This document shows, piece by piece, positions 23,459 to 32,736 of a DNA stretch of 64,000 bases. Position 1 is the first letter of the stretch, and each line of letters opens with the position of its first letter. Source of the stretch: Myxococcus stipitatus (lineage in GTDB: Bacteria; Myxococcota; Myxococcia; Myxococcales; Myxococcaceae); contig NZ_JAKCFI010000002.1 of assembly GCF_021412625.1 (NCBI RefSeq), forward strand, positions 806,001 to 870,000, in the 5' to 3' direction. Under the pieces are notes generated by a model that was not told the DNA's origin, did no database searches, and saw nothing but the letters and a program-made list of their open reading frames with translations. The translations under genes were made by a program, and so were the position numbers.

Positions 23459-25072
23459 ATGTTCCGCCGCCCGTTGCCGATGGTGCTTCTGCTCTTGCTG
23501 CCCATGGTGGCTCCCGCCGCCGCGTCTCCGGAAGCGGAGCGTTGGTGGGGCCATGTCCGCGTGCTCGCGGACGATGCGATGCAGGGACGGGAGACGGGCA
23601 GCGAGGGCTACGCGAAGGCCGCGCGCTACGTGGCGGAGCAGCTCGCGGCGATGGGAATCGAGCCGGGGGCAGGGGAGGGGTACTCCCAGGAGGTGGAGCT
23701 GGTCTCCCGTCAGCTGGTGGACGCGAAGTCACGGTTGACGCTCGTCAGGAATGGCAAGCGCATCCCCCTGGTCATCGGTCGTGACGCCATCATCGGTTCA
23801 CGCCTGGGAGAGTCGGGGCAGGTGGAGGCCCCGTTGGTGTTCGTGGGGTATGGGCTTTCGATTCCCGAGGCGGGACATGATGACTTCGCGGGGCTGGACC
23901 TCCAGGGGAAGGTGGCCGTGTTCCTCCACGGGTGGCCTCACCAGATTCCCGGCCCGCTCGTGGCCCACCACGGCTCGCCCGAAGAGCGGGTCAAGGTGCT
24001 CCTGAACGCGGGCGCCGTGGGCGTCGTGATGTTGATGAACCCGAAGAAGGCGGAGATGCCCTGGTCGCGCATCGCCGCGTCGCGGTTCGATCCGGCGATG
24101 GTCTTCGCCGACCCTTCCCTGGTCGAGGACCGGGGGCTCAAGGTCAGCGCGCTCTTCAACTCGCGCCACGCGGAGAAGCTGTTCGCCGGCGCGCGGCACT
24201 CCTTCAAGGAGGTGCTGGCGATGGCGGACGCGAACCGGCCGCTGCCTCGCTTCGAGTTGCCCACCCGGCTCGAGGCCCGGGCCGAGTGGACGGAGGGGCC
24301 GGTGAAATCCGCCAACGTCGTGGGCGTGCTCCCTGGGAGCGATGCGACGCTGGCGAAGGAGTATGTCGTGCTCACCGCGCACCTGGACCACGTCGGCGTC
24401 GGCGTGCCGGTGAAGGGCGACGCCATCTTCAATGGCGCCATGGACAACGCGACCGGCGTGGCCTCCGTGCTGGAGGTGGCGCGAAGGCTCCAGGCCCTGA
24501 AGCCGAAGCGCTCCGTGCTCTTCCTGCTGGTGACGGGAGAGGAGAAGGGGCTGCTCGGGTCGCTCTACTTCGCCGCGCGGCCCACCGTGCCCCTGGCTTC
24601 CATCGTCGCCAACTTCAACATGGACATGTTCCTGCCGCTGTTCCCGCTCACCCACCTGTTGGCGCTGGGGCAGGAGGAGTCCTCCCTGGTGGCGCCGCTC
24701 CAGCAGGTGGCCGCCGCCCATGGGGTGACGCTCGTCCCGGACCCCGAGCCCGACCAGATGCTGTTCATCCGCAGCGACCAGTACGCCTTCATCCTGAAGG
24801 GGGTGCCCGCCCTGTCCTTCAAGTTCGGCTACGTGCCGGGCTCTCCCGAGGAGCGCGCGTCGACGGCGTGGCGCCTCCGGCACTACCACGCGCCCTCCGA
24901 TGACCTGCGTCAGCCGATGGACCGGGAGGCGGCGGCGAAGTTCGTCCAGGTACTCGCGGACCTCTCCCTCACCGTGGCCAACGCCCCCGAGCGCCCCCGT
25001 TGGAACGACAGCAGCTTCTTCCGCCGGTTCGCCTCGACGCCGGTGGAAGAAGCACGTCCGCGCACGCCATGA
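23459..25072 (+). CDS. M28 family zinc aminopeptidase with PA domain, secreted
   Basis: 537 residues. ATG 23459 is chosen for the signal peptide MFRRPLPMVLLLLLPMVAPA, cut near AAA-SP, with GGAG upstream. Residues about 125-250 form a protease-associated domain (VFVGYGLSIPEAGHDDFAG). The catalytic M28 domain follows, with all metal ligands in order: His308 (TAHLDHVG), Asp329 (GAMDNATG), Glu361 and Glu362 (TGEEKG), Asp389 (NFNMDM) and a late His in YHAPSDD. It should cleave N-terminal residues from peptides with two zinc ions in the periplasm or outside the cell. The gene stands alone. Predatory myxobacteria secrete many such peptidases, so a nutritional role is likely but not shown. Confidence 0.92.
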   Translation: MFRRPLPMVLLLLLPMVAPAAASPEAERWWGHVRVLADDAMQGRETGSEGYAKAARYVAEQLAAMGIEPGAGEGYSQEVELVSRQLVDAKSRLTLVRNGKRIPLVIGRDAIIGSRLGESGQVEAPLVFVGYGLSIPEAGHDDFAGLDLQGKVAVFLHGWPHQIPGPLVAHHGSPEERVKVLLNAGAVGVVMLMNPKKAEMPWSRIAASRFDPAMVFADPSLVEDRGLKVSALFNSRHAEKLFAGARHSFKEVLAMADANRPLPRFELPTRLEARAEWTEGPVKSANVVGVLPGSDATLAKEYVVLTAHLDHVGVGVPVKGDAIFNGAMDNATGVASVLEVARRLQALKPKRSVLFLLVTGEEKGLLGSLYFAARPTVPLASIVANFNMDMFLPLFPLTHLLALGQEESSLVAPLQQVAAAHGVTLVPDPEPDQMLFIRSDQYAFILKGVPALSFKFGYVPGSPEERASTAWRLRHYHAPSDDLRQPMDREAAAKFVQVLADLSLTVANAPERPRWNDSSFFRRFASTPVEEARPRTP

Positions 25073-25120
25073 GGACGGGGGGACTCACCGGAGCTCATCC
25101 CAGTCCGGCGAGGAGGGTTC

Positions 25121-25171
25121 GGTGAGCGCCCGGGGGCCGGCTGTCAGTCCCTCCGGCCCCCGAGGCTCACC
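25121..25171. terminator. Long GC hairpin between convergent genes
   Basis: GGTGAGC plus CGGGGGCCGG pair with CCGGCCCCCG plus GCTCACC, giving a stem of about 17 bp with a small internal bulge and a 12-base loop. It lies between the ends of the M28 peptidase and the beta-helix protein and can serve both strands. Confidence 0.6.
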
Positions 25172-25191
25172 GTCAGGCCTTGGGCCCGGCC

Positions 25192-27780
25192 TCAATCCAG
25201 GAGGTCGGTGATGACGATGTCATCCAGGTACAGGATGTCGCCCACGGCGCCCGAGGCACCATGGATGTCGAGGAAGACGCTCGTCGTGCCCACGGGCGCC
25301 ACCACGTTGGCGATGACCTGCTGCCAGCTCGAGGTCAGCGCCGTGAGCGGGAGCAGGTCGGTCTGGAGGAGGGCCTGGCTTGCGTCGAGCCACCTCACGC
25401 GCAGGGCGACTCCCGTGATGGAGCCGCTCCCACGTCGAACGGCGTAGCTGACCCGCTTGGCGCCCGCGGAGGCGGAGAACCCGGGCCAGTTCGACAGCTG
25501 GATGCCCCAGCCCCACGCGTCCGTCACGCTCATCCGCAGGCTGCCCACGCCACGATACGCGTCCTCCGTCGCGGCGGCGACGGTCGCGGCGTACCACCCC
25601 GACCACTGTCCCACCGAGCCCTCTCCGCCCGCGCTCGCGGCGTCGAGCGCGTTGGGCGCGTTCCCCACGACGATGTCGTCCACGAAGAAGAAGTCACCGC
25701 TGCTTCCACCCCCCGTCAGGGAGACGACGAGCGTGCTCGCGCCAGCGGGGGCATCGACCACCGCGCCCACCCGCTGCCACGTCGTCGTGAGCGCGGGCAG
25801 GGTCACCTCGTGGGTCTGGAGCACCGTCTGGCTCGCGTCCAGCCACCGGGCGGTCAGCTTGGGCGTCAGCCCGGTGCCCGCGCCCAGCTTGCCCCAGAGG
25901 CTGATCACCTTGACGCCCGGGGCCGTGGTGAAGCCGGGCCAGTTCGCCAACTGCACGCCCCAACCCCACGCGTCCGTGACGTCCACGCGGAGGCTGTGCG
26001 TCCCACCGTGTGCCTCCGTCGACGACTGCGCGACCGTCGCCGAGTACCACGCCGACCACTGGCCGAGCGAGCCCTCCAGCGTCGACGTGTCCGCGTCCAG
26101 GTCGTTGCCCGTGGCCCCAGGCCCGGTGGGCGGCCCACCCGTGTCGCCCTCGATGGTGCTGCCCGCCTCCTGGTTGTACGGCGCCGCCCGCCAGGTCGCG
26201 AAGTTCACCGTCTCGCCGTAGCCCTTCGCGAACCGCCAGGGCCCGAAGTAGGCGTTGTCGTGGAAGCTGTTGCCGTTGTTGAACATCACGTCGGCCTGGA
26301 TGCCCGCCACCGTGTACGGCGACCAGGGGATGTTGTCCGCCCCCGTGGCGTAGAGCGCCTGAGCGCCACAGTACGACCCCGCGCACGGAACGACGGCCGG
26401 GTCGAAGCGGAACTCGTTCGCTCGCACCTCGATGTTCTTCGACTGCCACCGGCAATCCGTCTTGTACGGCTCGCTGGCCACCAGCGTGTAGCAGGGGTGC
26501 GTGGCGCTGATGGGGTTCGGGTACTCGTAGTTGCGCGGCGACTCCGGCAGCAGCGTGGGGGTGACGAACGGCGTGCAGTACCCCTTGCTGGTGTTGCCGT
26601 TGGAGTTGCAGAAACGGTTGGCGTTCTCGTAGATGGAGACGCCGGAGAAGTTGTCCTCGAACAGGTTGTCGTGGATGAGAATCTTCGGCGCGCCGCTCAC
26701 CGTCGTCGCCAGGCGCGCGTCGCCGCCGGACTCCGACAGGTAGATGGCCGGCCCGGGGGAGCCCAGGTTCCGGTTGCCGCTCACCCACGCGTTGCGGCGC
26801 AGCGTGTTGTTGCGGATGGTGGCGTTGTAGCTGATTTCATACCAGATACCTTCACCATCGTTGCTCTCGATGTAGTTGCCCTCGAAGAGGAAGTCGATGT
26901 TGTTGGTGTCCGCCCACAGCCCCGTTCCCCGGTTGTCGTGGACCCAGTTGTTCGTCACCCGCGCGCCACGGACGTCCCAGAACTTGCCGCCGCCCGTGCA
27001 ACCACACCCCTCGATGCGGCTCTCCCAGTCGTCGGTGTTGTTCCCCGTGATTTCATTGTGGTCCAGGGTGATGTCCTCGATGGCCGAACCCCCTTCGACC
27101 GGCGGCCTGAACATGCTGAAGCCGTACTGCCCGTTGTCCTTCAGGCAGTTGTAGCGGACCACGTTGCCCGACCCCAGGAAGACGCCGGCACCGTCGTTCC
27201 CGACGATGGTGTTGTATTCGACCGTCCAGCCGGTCCCCGAGTCGTGGTTCACCACGCCCTCGTTGTTGTTGTCCAACCCGCGACCGAAGTTGCGGATCGT
27301 CAGGTGGCGGATGGTGACATTCGGGACGTTCCCCGTGAAGGCATACAGATTCACGTTCTGCCCGTCCAGGATGGCGCCCGGCGCCCCGATATATGTCGTG
27401 TTGGCGCGCGCGATGATCTGCCCGTAGACGTCCTGCGCCAGCGTGTGGACCCCCGGCGCGAACCAGAACGTCGCGCCAGGCTGATTGAAGTCGAAGCCGC
27501 TGTTGTCACCCGCGGGGACGGTGATGGCGCCGGCGGGCGCGGTGCTCGGCCCATCGAGGATGGAGGCGTTGCCGCAGATGGGCGCCGGTGGGCTCGTGGG
27601 CCACGGCGGCGTCTGCTCCGGCTCGACCGCGCCGCCGCGCGCGGGGAGCGCCAGGCACGCGACCGCGAGTGCACTCAGCATCACGCCCCGCGCGCGTCCG
27701 CGCGTCGCTTCGAGGAGGGTGGAGTGGTGTTGTCTGGGATTGAAACGGTGGGGAGGAAGCCTGGGGTGTGGAGTCGTCAT
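25192..27780 (-). CDS. Secreted parallel beta-helix protein with two C-terminal carbohydrate-binding-like modules
   Basis: 862 residues. The N-terminus is long (about 33 residues) before a hydrophobic MLSALAVACLALPARG; a shorter start at 27681 would give a standard signal peptide and may be correct. Residues about 80-560 carry beta-helix repeats with N-x-(I/V)-x-x-N and (G/N)-N-x-(I/V/L) ladders, such as NVTIRHLTIRNFGRG, NTIVGNDGAGV and NYIESNDGEGIWY, as in pectate-lyase-like and PbH1 proteins. The last 290 residues are two copies of a 140-residue sandwich starting (L/V)-GQWS-x-WY-x-ATV, with TDAWGWG-(V/I)-QL-x-NWPGF and ending (F/Y)-(F/L)-VDDIV, probably CBM4/9-like. It is likely a polysaccharide lyase or binder acting outside the cell. 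Confidence 0.82.
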   Translation of the reverse strand: MTTPHPRLPPHRFNPRQHHSTLLEATRGRARGVMLSALAVACLALPARGGAVEPEQTPPWPTSPPAPICGNASILDGPSTAPAGAITVPAGDNSGFDFNQPGATFWFAPGVHTLAQDVYGQIIARANTTYIGAPGAILDGQNVNLYAFTGNVPNVTIRHLTIRNFGRGLDNNNEGVVNHDSGTGWTVEYNTIVGNDGAGVFLGSGNVVRYNCLKDNGQYGFSMFRPPVEGGSAIEDITLDHNEITGNNTDDWESRIEGCGCTGGGKFWDVRGARVTNNWVHDNRGTGLWADTNNIDFLFEGNYIESNDGEGIWYEISYNATIRNNTLRRNAWVSGNRNLGSPGPAIYLSESGGDARLATTVSGAPKILIHDNLFEDNFSGVSIYENANRFCNSNGNTSKGYCTPFVTPTLLPESPRNYEYPNPISATHPCYTLVASEPYKTDCRWQSKNIEVRANEFRFDPAVVPCAGSYCGAQALYATGADNIPWSPYTVAGIQADVMFNNGNSFHDNAYFGPWRFAKGYGETVNFATWRAAPYNQEAGSTIEGDTGGPPTGPGATGNDLDADTSTLEGSLGQWSAWYSATVAQSSTEAHGGTHSLRVDVTDAWGWGVQLANWPGFTTAPGVKVISLWGKLGAGTGLTPKLTARWLDASQTVLQTHEVTLPALTTTWQRVGAVVDAPAGASTLVVSLTGGGSSGDFFFVDDIVVGNAPNALDAASAGGEGSVGQWSGWYAATVAAATEDAYRGVGSLRMSVTDAWGWGIQLSNWPGFSASAGAKRVSYAVRRGSGSITGVALRVRWLDASQALLQTDLLPLTALTSSWQQVIANVVAPVGTTSVFLDIHGASGAVGDILYLDDIVITDLLD

Positions 27781-28233
27781 TCCCGCAAGGTTTCATGTCG
27801 CGAATCTCTCCGTCAAACGAGTTATCCAAGTAGGAAATGAAACCTCATTGACCCGGACGTAGCGTGAGAAAGTTGCCAGCCTCGGCGAGGAGATTGGCAC
27901 GCACGGCATTGATCCGCCGCTACTGGAGCGTTGGCGCGGCGTCCTGTTTCACGAGGCGTGCGATGTGCTGTCTTCAGCCGCATGGATACCGTGTCGTGAG
28001 TGGTATGCCATTGGAGGATGTCACCGCGCGCTTCGCGAGGGTGGGGCGCGAGTGGGGCACGTGGGCCACACGCTGTGGGGTTCTCCCCCCGAATCTCCCT
28101 GGCGCGCGGCTCGTCTCGGGGTTCGTTCCCTGGGGAATCCACGCGAAGCGCCCCGTGGCATGTCGCTTGCCTCGGGGATTCGGATGCTCTCGTGTCTTTG
28201 TTCGCGTGCGTCGCTCATCTGGAGGAGTGGAAC
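27781..28233. other. 453-base divergent intergenic region
   Basis: This gap separates the beta-helix gene from the kelch-like lipoprotein gene and must hold both promoters. It is less GC-rich at 27830-27870 (GGAAATGAAACC region). I found no convincing -35/-10 pair or strong dyad, and no protein reading with good codon usage. Confidence 0.4.
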
Positions 28234-29757
28234 ATGAGCGCAGTCCGTCTGGAGCGACGTTCATCCGCGTGGGTCTTCATCGTGGCGCTCGCGGTGCTTG
28301 GGGGGCTCGCGGGTTGCAGCGCGTCGGACTCGCCACATGGGGAGCCACCTGGCTCGGATGGCGGGACGCGGTCGGGGGATGGTGGGACCCAGGACGGCGG
28401 AACCGGGTCGAACGATGGTGGGACGCAGGACGGCGGGACACAGCCCACCGACGGTGGGACGCAGTTTCCGGATGCGGGGAGCCCGTCCTTCACCTGGGGG
28501 CAGGGCACGGACATGGGGACGCTCGCGGGCGACGTGTGGACGCCTGGGCGTGATGGGACGGGGCTGGTGAACCAGGTGTCGTGGGCCATCGTCCCCAAGG
28601 GCCGGTGGGTGGAGGTCTCCGGGACGCCCATCACCCGACTCGAGGCGGAGCTCGAGGCGGCGATTCCGGGCTACCGGGACCTGGGCTCGCAGGGGCTCTC
28701 CGGCGTCATCAATGCCTTCTCTGGCATCGCGCTCGACGCGCCGAACGCCCGTTGGTGGGCCTTCGGTGGCGGCCACAACGACAGCGCGAACAACGGCCTC
28801 TACCGCTTCGACATGTCGAGGATGCGCTGGAGCATCGAAAAGCTCCCGGACAACCCGGCGAACTGGCCGAGCGACGCGTATGGGAACACCTTGAGCGTCT
28901 ATCTGCCCGCCGCGGACTACATCCGCAAGAACCCGGACAGTGACGTCTACCCGGACGAGTTCTTCGACGCGGACCGCCCCGCCGCGTCGACGCGCAATCC
29001 GGTGGCCCGTCACACCTACAACGGGCTGGTCTACAACCCGGACCTCAACGAGGTGGCTTTCGGTGTCCGGCGCATGTGGCGCTACAGTCTGGACACGCGC
29101 ACCTGGAAGCGTCACAACCCCTTCGACACGCCAGGGTCGAAGTACGACGGAGCGACGGGCTACGGCGGCGCGGCGGGCTGGACGTTCTGGGACGAGGTGA
29201 AGAGGCAATACCTCTTCGGGCCCACGGAGAACTACAACTATTCACAGTGGTGGTCCTTCGACATCGATGACCAGACCTGGAAGTGGGAGGTCATCACGCC
29301 GCCCGCATGGGCTTTCGCCCAGATGGTCAAGGTGGGGCGCAAGCTGGTGAGCTTCCCCCTACCGGGAGGCGCCGATCGCCACACGTTCCCCCCGCAGCTC
29401 ATCGCGTACAACCTGGACACGACCCAGTGGGAGTTCTCCCCGTTGGACCATGGCCTGGAGCTCGCGCGCTGCTTCAAGGGCGACTTCGAGGGGCAGATCA
29501 TGGCCTACGTGGCGCCGCTCAATCGCTACATCGCCGCGTTCCGGTACGACAAGGACGGCGATGGGATCTTCGAGTACCGGACCTATGTCATCGACGCGAC
29601 GGCCAGCACGCTGCGCGAGGCACCGGAGTACGAGGTTGGCGCCTTCGGAGGGTGGCATGACCTGGTGAAGAACAGGTTCTTCTACCTGGCGACGCACGAC
29701 GCCCTCGTCCTGGTTCGCAAGGGCGAGGAGAACCTGCGGGTGTTCAAGCTCCCCTGA
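28234..29757 (+). CDS. Kelch-like beta-propeller lipoprotein with DGG-repeat linker
   Basis: 507 residues. ATG 28234 has GGAGGAG upstream. The lipoprotein signal ends AVLGGLAGC. A 45-residue linker of repeated D-G-G-T units (SDGGT, GDGGT, QDGGT, NDGGT and so on) then keeps the domain away from the membrane; such tails are common in myxobacterial lipoproteins. The globular part has kelch-like blades: W-W-A-F-G-G-G-H-N-D, LYRFDMSRMRW, VWNP-like strands, MWRYSLDTRTWKRH, WWSFDIDDQTWKWE and YVIDATASTL. I see no catalytic residue set, so it is probably a binding protein at the cell surface. It converges with the GT87 gene with only 23 bases between the stops. Confidence 0.82.
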   Translation: MSAVRLERRSSAWVFIVALAVLGGLAGCSASDSPHGEPPGSDGGTRSGDGGTQDGGTGSNDGGTQDGGTQPTDGGTQFPDAGSPSFTWGQGTDMGTLAGDVWTPGRDGTGLVNQVSWAIVPKGRWVEVSGTPITRLEAELEAAIPGYRDLGSQGLSGVINAFSGIALDAPNARWWAFGGGHNDSANNGLYRFDMSRMRWSIEKLPDNPANWPSDAYGNTLSVYLPAADYIRKNPDSDVYPDEFFDADRPAASTRNPVARHTYNGLVYNPDLNEVAFGVRRMWRYSLDTRTWKRHNPFDTPGSKYDGATGYGGAAGWTFWDEVKRQYLFGPTENYNYSQWWSFDIDDQTWKWEVITPPAWAFAQMVKVGRKLVSFPLPGGADRHTFPPQLIAYNLDTTQWEFSPLDHGLELARCFKGDFEGQIMAYVAPLNRYIAAFRYDKDGDGIFEYRTYVIDATASTLREAPEYEVGAFGGWHDLVKNRFFYLATHDALVLVRKGEENLRVFKLP

Positions 29758-29780
29758 GGCGGTCGACGGGGAGGATGGGC

Positions 29781-31139
29781 CTACGGTGAGGGCGTGGCTC
29801 CGAGGATGGCTCCGGAGCCATCGTCCTCCCGCATGGCGGAGGACGGCTCCCGACTCAGGTCCAGCACCCATGCGCCGCAGGCTCCCCACACGACGAGGGC
29901 CGAGAGGGATTGGAGGGTGGCCACCGCCACCAGGACGCGGACGTCGACGTTGCCCAGGAGGAAGGGGTGCGGGACCAGGATGAGCATCGCGGCGACGAGA
30001 ACGCCTCGGGTCAGGCGCGAACGCTCCGGGTCGAGGACGACGTGCCGGAACAACAGGAGCATCGCCGGCAAGACGAACACGAGGTGGTGGGTCCAGGAGA
30101 GGGGGGAGACCTCGAAGGCCGCCGTCAGCGCGAGGCATACCTCCGCGTTGGCGCGCTGGGGGGTATGGGGCATGCGGCTGGAGCGCCACAGCACCCAGGC
30201 CGTGCACAGCAAGACCAGTCCGCACAAGAGGGCGGGGACGGCCGAGGAGACCCAGGGCGGCACGTCCAGGTAGGGACGGGTGCGGCTCGGGAGCAGGAAG
30301 CGCGCCGTCATCGCGGGCAGTCCCAGGTTCGTCATCATGGCGACGCCCGGCAGGCCCTTGGGGAGCGAGACGACTGAGCTGGTGCGAACGACGTGCTCGA
30401 GCCAGCTCCCCCAGGCATCGAACGGGAACACCGCCGCCGACCCAGCCGCGCCGAGGAGGAGGGTTCCCGTGGAGGCCGCGAGCAACGACACGCGTCGACG
30501 TAGCAGCACGGGAAGCAGCAACAATCCGAGATGGAGCTTGAGGAATATCACCGAGGCGGCGGCCAGGCCGCCGGCCACGGTGGCTCGTCCGCTTCGGTAG
30601 ACGTGCCAGACGCCGAAGACCAGCAGCATCAGCAACAGGTTGATCTGGCCGGCGCCAATGGATTCGTAGAGCGGCGGGAAGACCAGGACGTACAGGGCAC
30701 AGGTCCAGGCGAAGCGGCGCGAGCCTCCCAGGGCCAGTGTGCGCACCAGGAAGGTCATCATCACCACGACCGCCAGCAGGTTCAATCCGAACAGCCCCCA
30801 GGCGGCGGTGAGGGGCGTCATCCACTGCAACGGTCCGAAGGCCACCAGCGCGACCGGCGTGTAGAGGAAAGGTGGCACTTCCAAGCGGTCGGGCATCCAG
30901 CGTTGTTGGGCGAGCCGGGGCGGTTCGGCGCCATAGGGAGAGGCTCCGTCCACGAACGCTGTCTGAGCCGCCGCCCAATAGGACGCGATGTCGACATCCC
31001 GGTACCGATCCGGAAAGACAAACGACTTCACGACGACCACGAGCCCGACGAAGACGGCGAAGAGCATCGCCCACGCCCAGGTCGGGAGGAAGGGCCGCGA
31101 GGCGAGCGAAGCCGGATCGGGAGTCTTTGCGAAAGTCAT
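29781..31139 (-). CDS. GT87-type (DUF2029) membrane glycosyltransferase
   Basis: 452 residues with about ten membrane segments, e.g. AWAMLFAVFVGLVVVVKSFV, LLAVVVMMTFLV and VAGGLAAASVIFLKL. The first periplasmic loop carries DVDIASYW, matching the catalytic D-x-x-x-Y region of mannosyltransferases of the GT-C fold (GT87, PimE-like), which use polyprenyl-phosphate sugars. A second diagnostic loop, VFPPLYESIGAGQINLLLM with the G-Q-x-N motif, is also present. It probably adds a sugar to a lipid or cell-surface glycan. A GGAGGA ribosome site lies upstream. The gene is single. Acceptor and sugar cannot be told. Confidence 0.85.
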   Translation of the reverse strand: MTFAKTPDPASLASRPFLPTWAWAMLFAVFVGLVVVVKSFVFPDRYRDVDIASYWAAAQTAFVDGASPYGAEPPRLAQQRWMPDRLEVPPFLYTPVALVAFGPLQWMTPLTAAWGLFGLNLLAVVVMMTFLVRTLALGGSRRFAWTCALYVLVFPPLYESIGAGQINLLLMLLVFGVWHVYRSGRATVAGGLAAASVIFLKLHLGLLLLPVLLRRRVSLLAASTGTLLLGAAGSAAVFPFDAWGSWLEHVVRTSSVVSLPKGLPGVAMMTNLGLPAMTARFLLPSRTRPYLDVPPWVSSAVPALLCGLVLLCTAWVLWRSSRMPHTPQRANAEVCLALTAAFEVSPLSWTHHLVFVLPAMLLLFRHVVLDPERSRLTRGVLVAAMLILVPHPFLLGNVDVRVLVAVATLQSLSALVVWGACGAWVLDLSREPSSAMREDDGSGAILGATPSP

Positions 31140-31564
31140 GGTGGGCCCGTCCTCCGAAAGGAGCCTCGAATACGTCGCGAAGGCAGCTCCTGGCTGAATG
31201 CATGCTCCGTCACACCGCGTGTGGGAGCTCGCGGGATGCCCAATGCCTGTGCACCGCCTGAACGAACGACTGATTCCTGAACAGGCCCCCCGCCGCGAAC
31301 CCCTCTTGCCTGGGCGTCAATGATTGTAGGTGTGGCGATATTTCCGGGTCAAATGCGGGGAGACCTCTTCCAGGAGAGGCGTGCGCCCGTAGCCCCGTCT
31401 GAATGGCGATGGTGGCCTTGCTGGACGGATGGAGTCGGACTGCATCTGTCCAACCGTTCATCTCCGAAGAGCCTGTGGCGACACGTGGGGACTTGTCCAC
31501 TCCACCCTCCGTGCCTCGGCGTCCTCGCGCCGCGTTGCTGTCGGGGGCTCTTTGGCGGGGCGTG

Positions 31565-31586
31565 CCGGATGACCATGGTCATTCGG
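31565..31586. promoter_or_regulatory. Near-perfect 22-bp palindrome in the 549-base gap 31140-31688
   Basis: The core ATGACCATGGTCAT (31569-31582) is a perfect 14-bp palindrome, extended to 22 bp by CCGG and TCGG arms with one mismatch. It could be an operator. The rest of the gap shows no gene I can support; several short open frames there have poor codon usage. Confidence 0.35.
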
Positions 31587-31688
31587 AGCGCCGGAGTGAC
31601 CTCCACCTCCATGGTGTGGAAGCGAATGACGGTGTCGGGAGCGCGCAGCGTATCCGCACGCGGCCCGCCGTGCGGACGGTGAGCGGTC

Positions 31689-32678
31689 TCACAGCCCCAG
31701 TTCGCTCATGGGGATGCGATACATGTCGCCCGTTCCGTTGCCGATGCCCTGGAGGTTGCTGTCATCCCGGGGCCTGTCGAGGCGTTCGCCCACCTCGCCG
31801 CTGAAGGGGCGCGTGCTGCTGAAATAGAGCCACTTCCCGTCGGGGGACACGCTGTGGTTGTACTCACTGTGCGGGGTGTTGATGCCCTCGCAGAGCAGGC
31901 GCGCGGGCTCCCATCTCCCCTCCACCTTGCGACTGAGGAACAGGTCGTAGCGGCCCCTCCCATCCCTCCGTCGCAGGGCGCTGAAGAGCAGGTAGCGCTC
32001 GTCGGGGGCAATCCACGGTTCCAACTCGTGGGCCGTGGAGTTGATGGCGGGGCCCAGGTTCTCCGGAGGCTGGTATTCGCCGTCGACCCAACGGGAGACC
32101 CACAGGTCGCTGCCGCCGAACGTGCCCTCGCGCTCGCCGCCGAAGTAGAGGTTGCCATTGGCGGCGACGGCCGGGGACCACTCGTCGCGGCTCGGGTCGT
32201 TGACGGGGGCTGGGAGGCGTCGCGCGTCGCTCCATTCCCCGTCCGCGCCCAGGGACGCGGCCCAGATGTCATAGGTGGCACGTGGGCCGGGCTCCCCGGG
32301 CCCGGGGCGATTGGAGATGAAATACACCGTGCGCCCGTCCGGCGAGAGGTGAGGGTCCGCGTTGCTCCACTCGGCGGCGAAGCGGGGGAGCTCGGGGCGG
32401 GACCAGTGCCCGTCCTCCGCGCGCCGTGTCTCGTAGAGCGTGTACCGCTCGAAGCTGTCGTCGGCCCGGCCGAAGAGCACGCGCTGCTGGTCCGGTGAGA
32501 AGGCCATGAAGAAGTCCCACGCCCCGGTGGTGAAGAGCCCCGCGCCGTACAGCTCCGGAGCGCAGGTGCCCGCGCGCTGCGTCGGCGCCTCCGCCGCCTT
32601 GCCTCCATGCGCGCCACAGCCCAGCGCCCAGAGGCTCAGGGTCACCAGCACGCCTCGCATCGACCACATCGCCACCAT
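31689..32678 (-). CDS. PD40/WD40-like beta-propeller lipoprotein
   Basis: 329 residues. ATG 32678 is preferred because AGGAGGGAG lies just upstream and the resulting N-terminus MVAMWSMRGVLVTLSLWALGC is a clean lipoprotein signal. The mature part is a TolB-type propeller with repeated (F/L)-S-P-D-x-x-x-(V/L)-(Y/F)-F motifs: AFSPDQQRVLFG, HLSPDGRTVYFISNRPG, AVAANGNLYFGG, WIAPDERYLLFSA and SVSPDGKWLYFSSTRP. Pal- or peptidoglycan-type domains are absent. It probably binds other envelope proteins or glycans. It diverges from an AraC-type gene 58 bases away, so their regulation may be linked. Confidence 0.85.
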   Translation of the reverse strand: MVAMWSMRGVLVTLSLWALGCGAHGGKAAEAPTQRAGTCAPELYGAGLFTTGAWDFFMAFSPDQQRVLFGRADDSFERYTLYETRRAEDGHWSRPELPRFAAEWSNADPHLSPDGRTVYFISNRPGPGEPGPRATYDIWAASLGADGEWSDARRLPAPVNDPSRDEWSPAVAANGNLYFGGEREGTFGGSDLWVSRWVDGEYQPPENLGPAINSTAHELEPWIAPDERYLLFSALRRRDGRGRYDLFLSRKVEGRWEPARLLCEGINTPHSEYNHSVSPDGKWLYFSSTRPFSGEVGERLDRPRDDSNLQGIGNGTGDMYRIPMSELGL

Positions 32679-32736
32679 GTCCGACTCCCTCCTGGACCGC
32701 GCTTCACCGGGACGGAGGTCGGGATAGCATCGGCCC

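Noticed and set aside
25180..27840. 886-codon plus-strand frame across the beta-helix gene
   Set aside because: Its translation is Arg/Val/Asp-rich with no motifs, while the minus strand has a full beta-helix protein.
27890..27915. Sigma-54-like site TTGGCACGCACGGCATTGA
   Set aside because: The -24 GG is good but the -12 GC is not at the required distance.
28357..28470. CRISPR-like or tandem repeat array
   Set aside because: The repetition is the coding DGGT linker of a lipoprotein with irregular unit length; no CRISPR array was seen anywhere in the window.
31210..31682. Several short open frames in the gap 31140-31688
   Set aside because: Arg/Pro/Ser-rich translations, no ribosome sites, mutually overlapping; no evidence for a gene.
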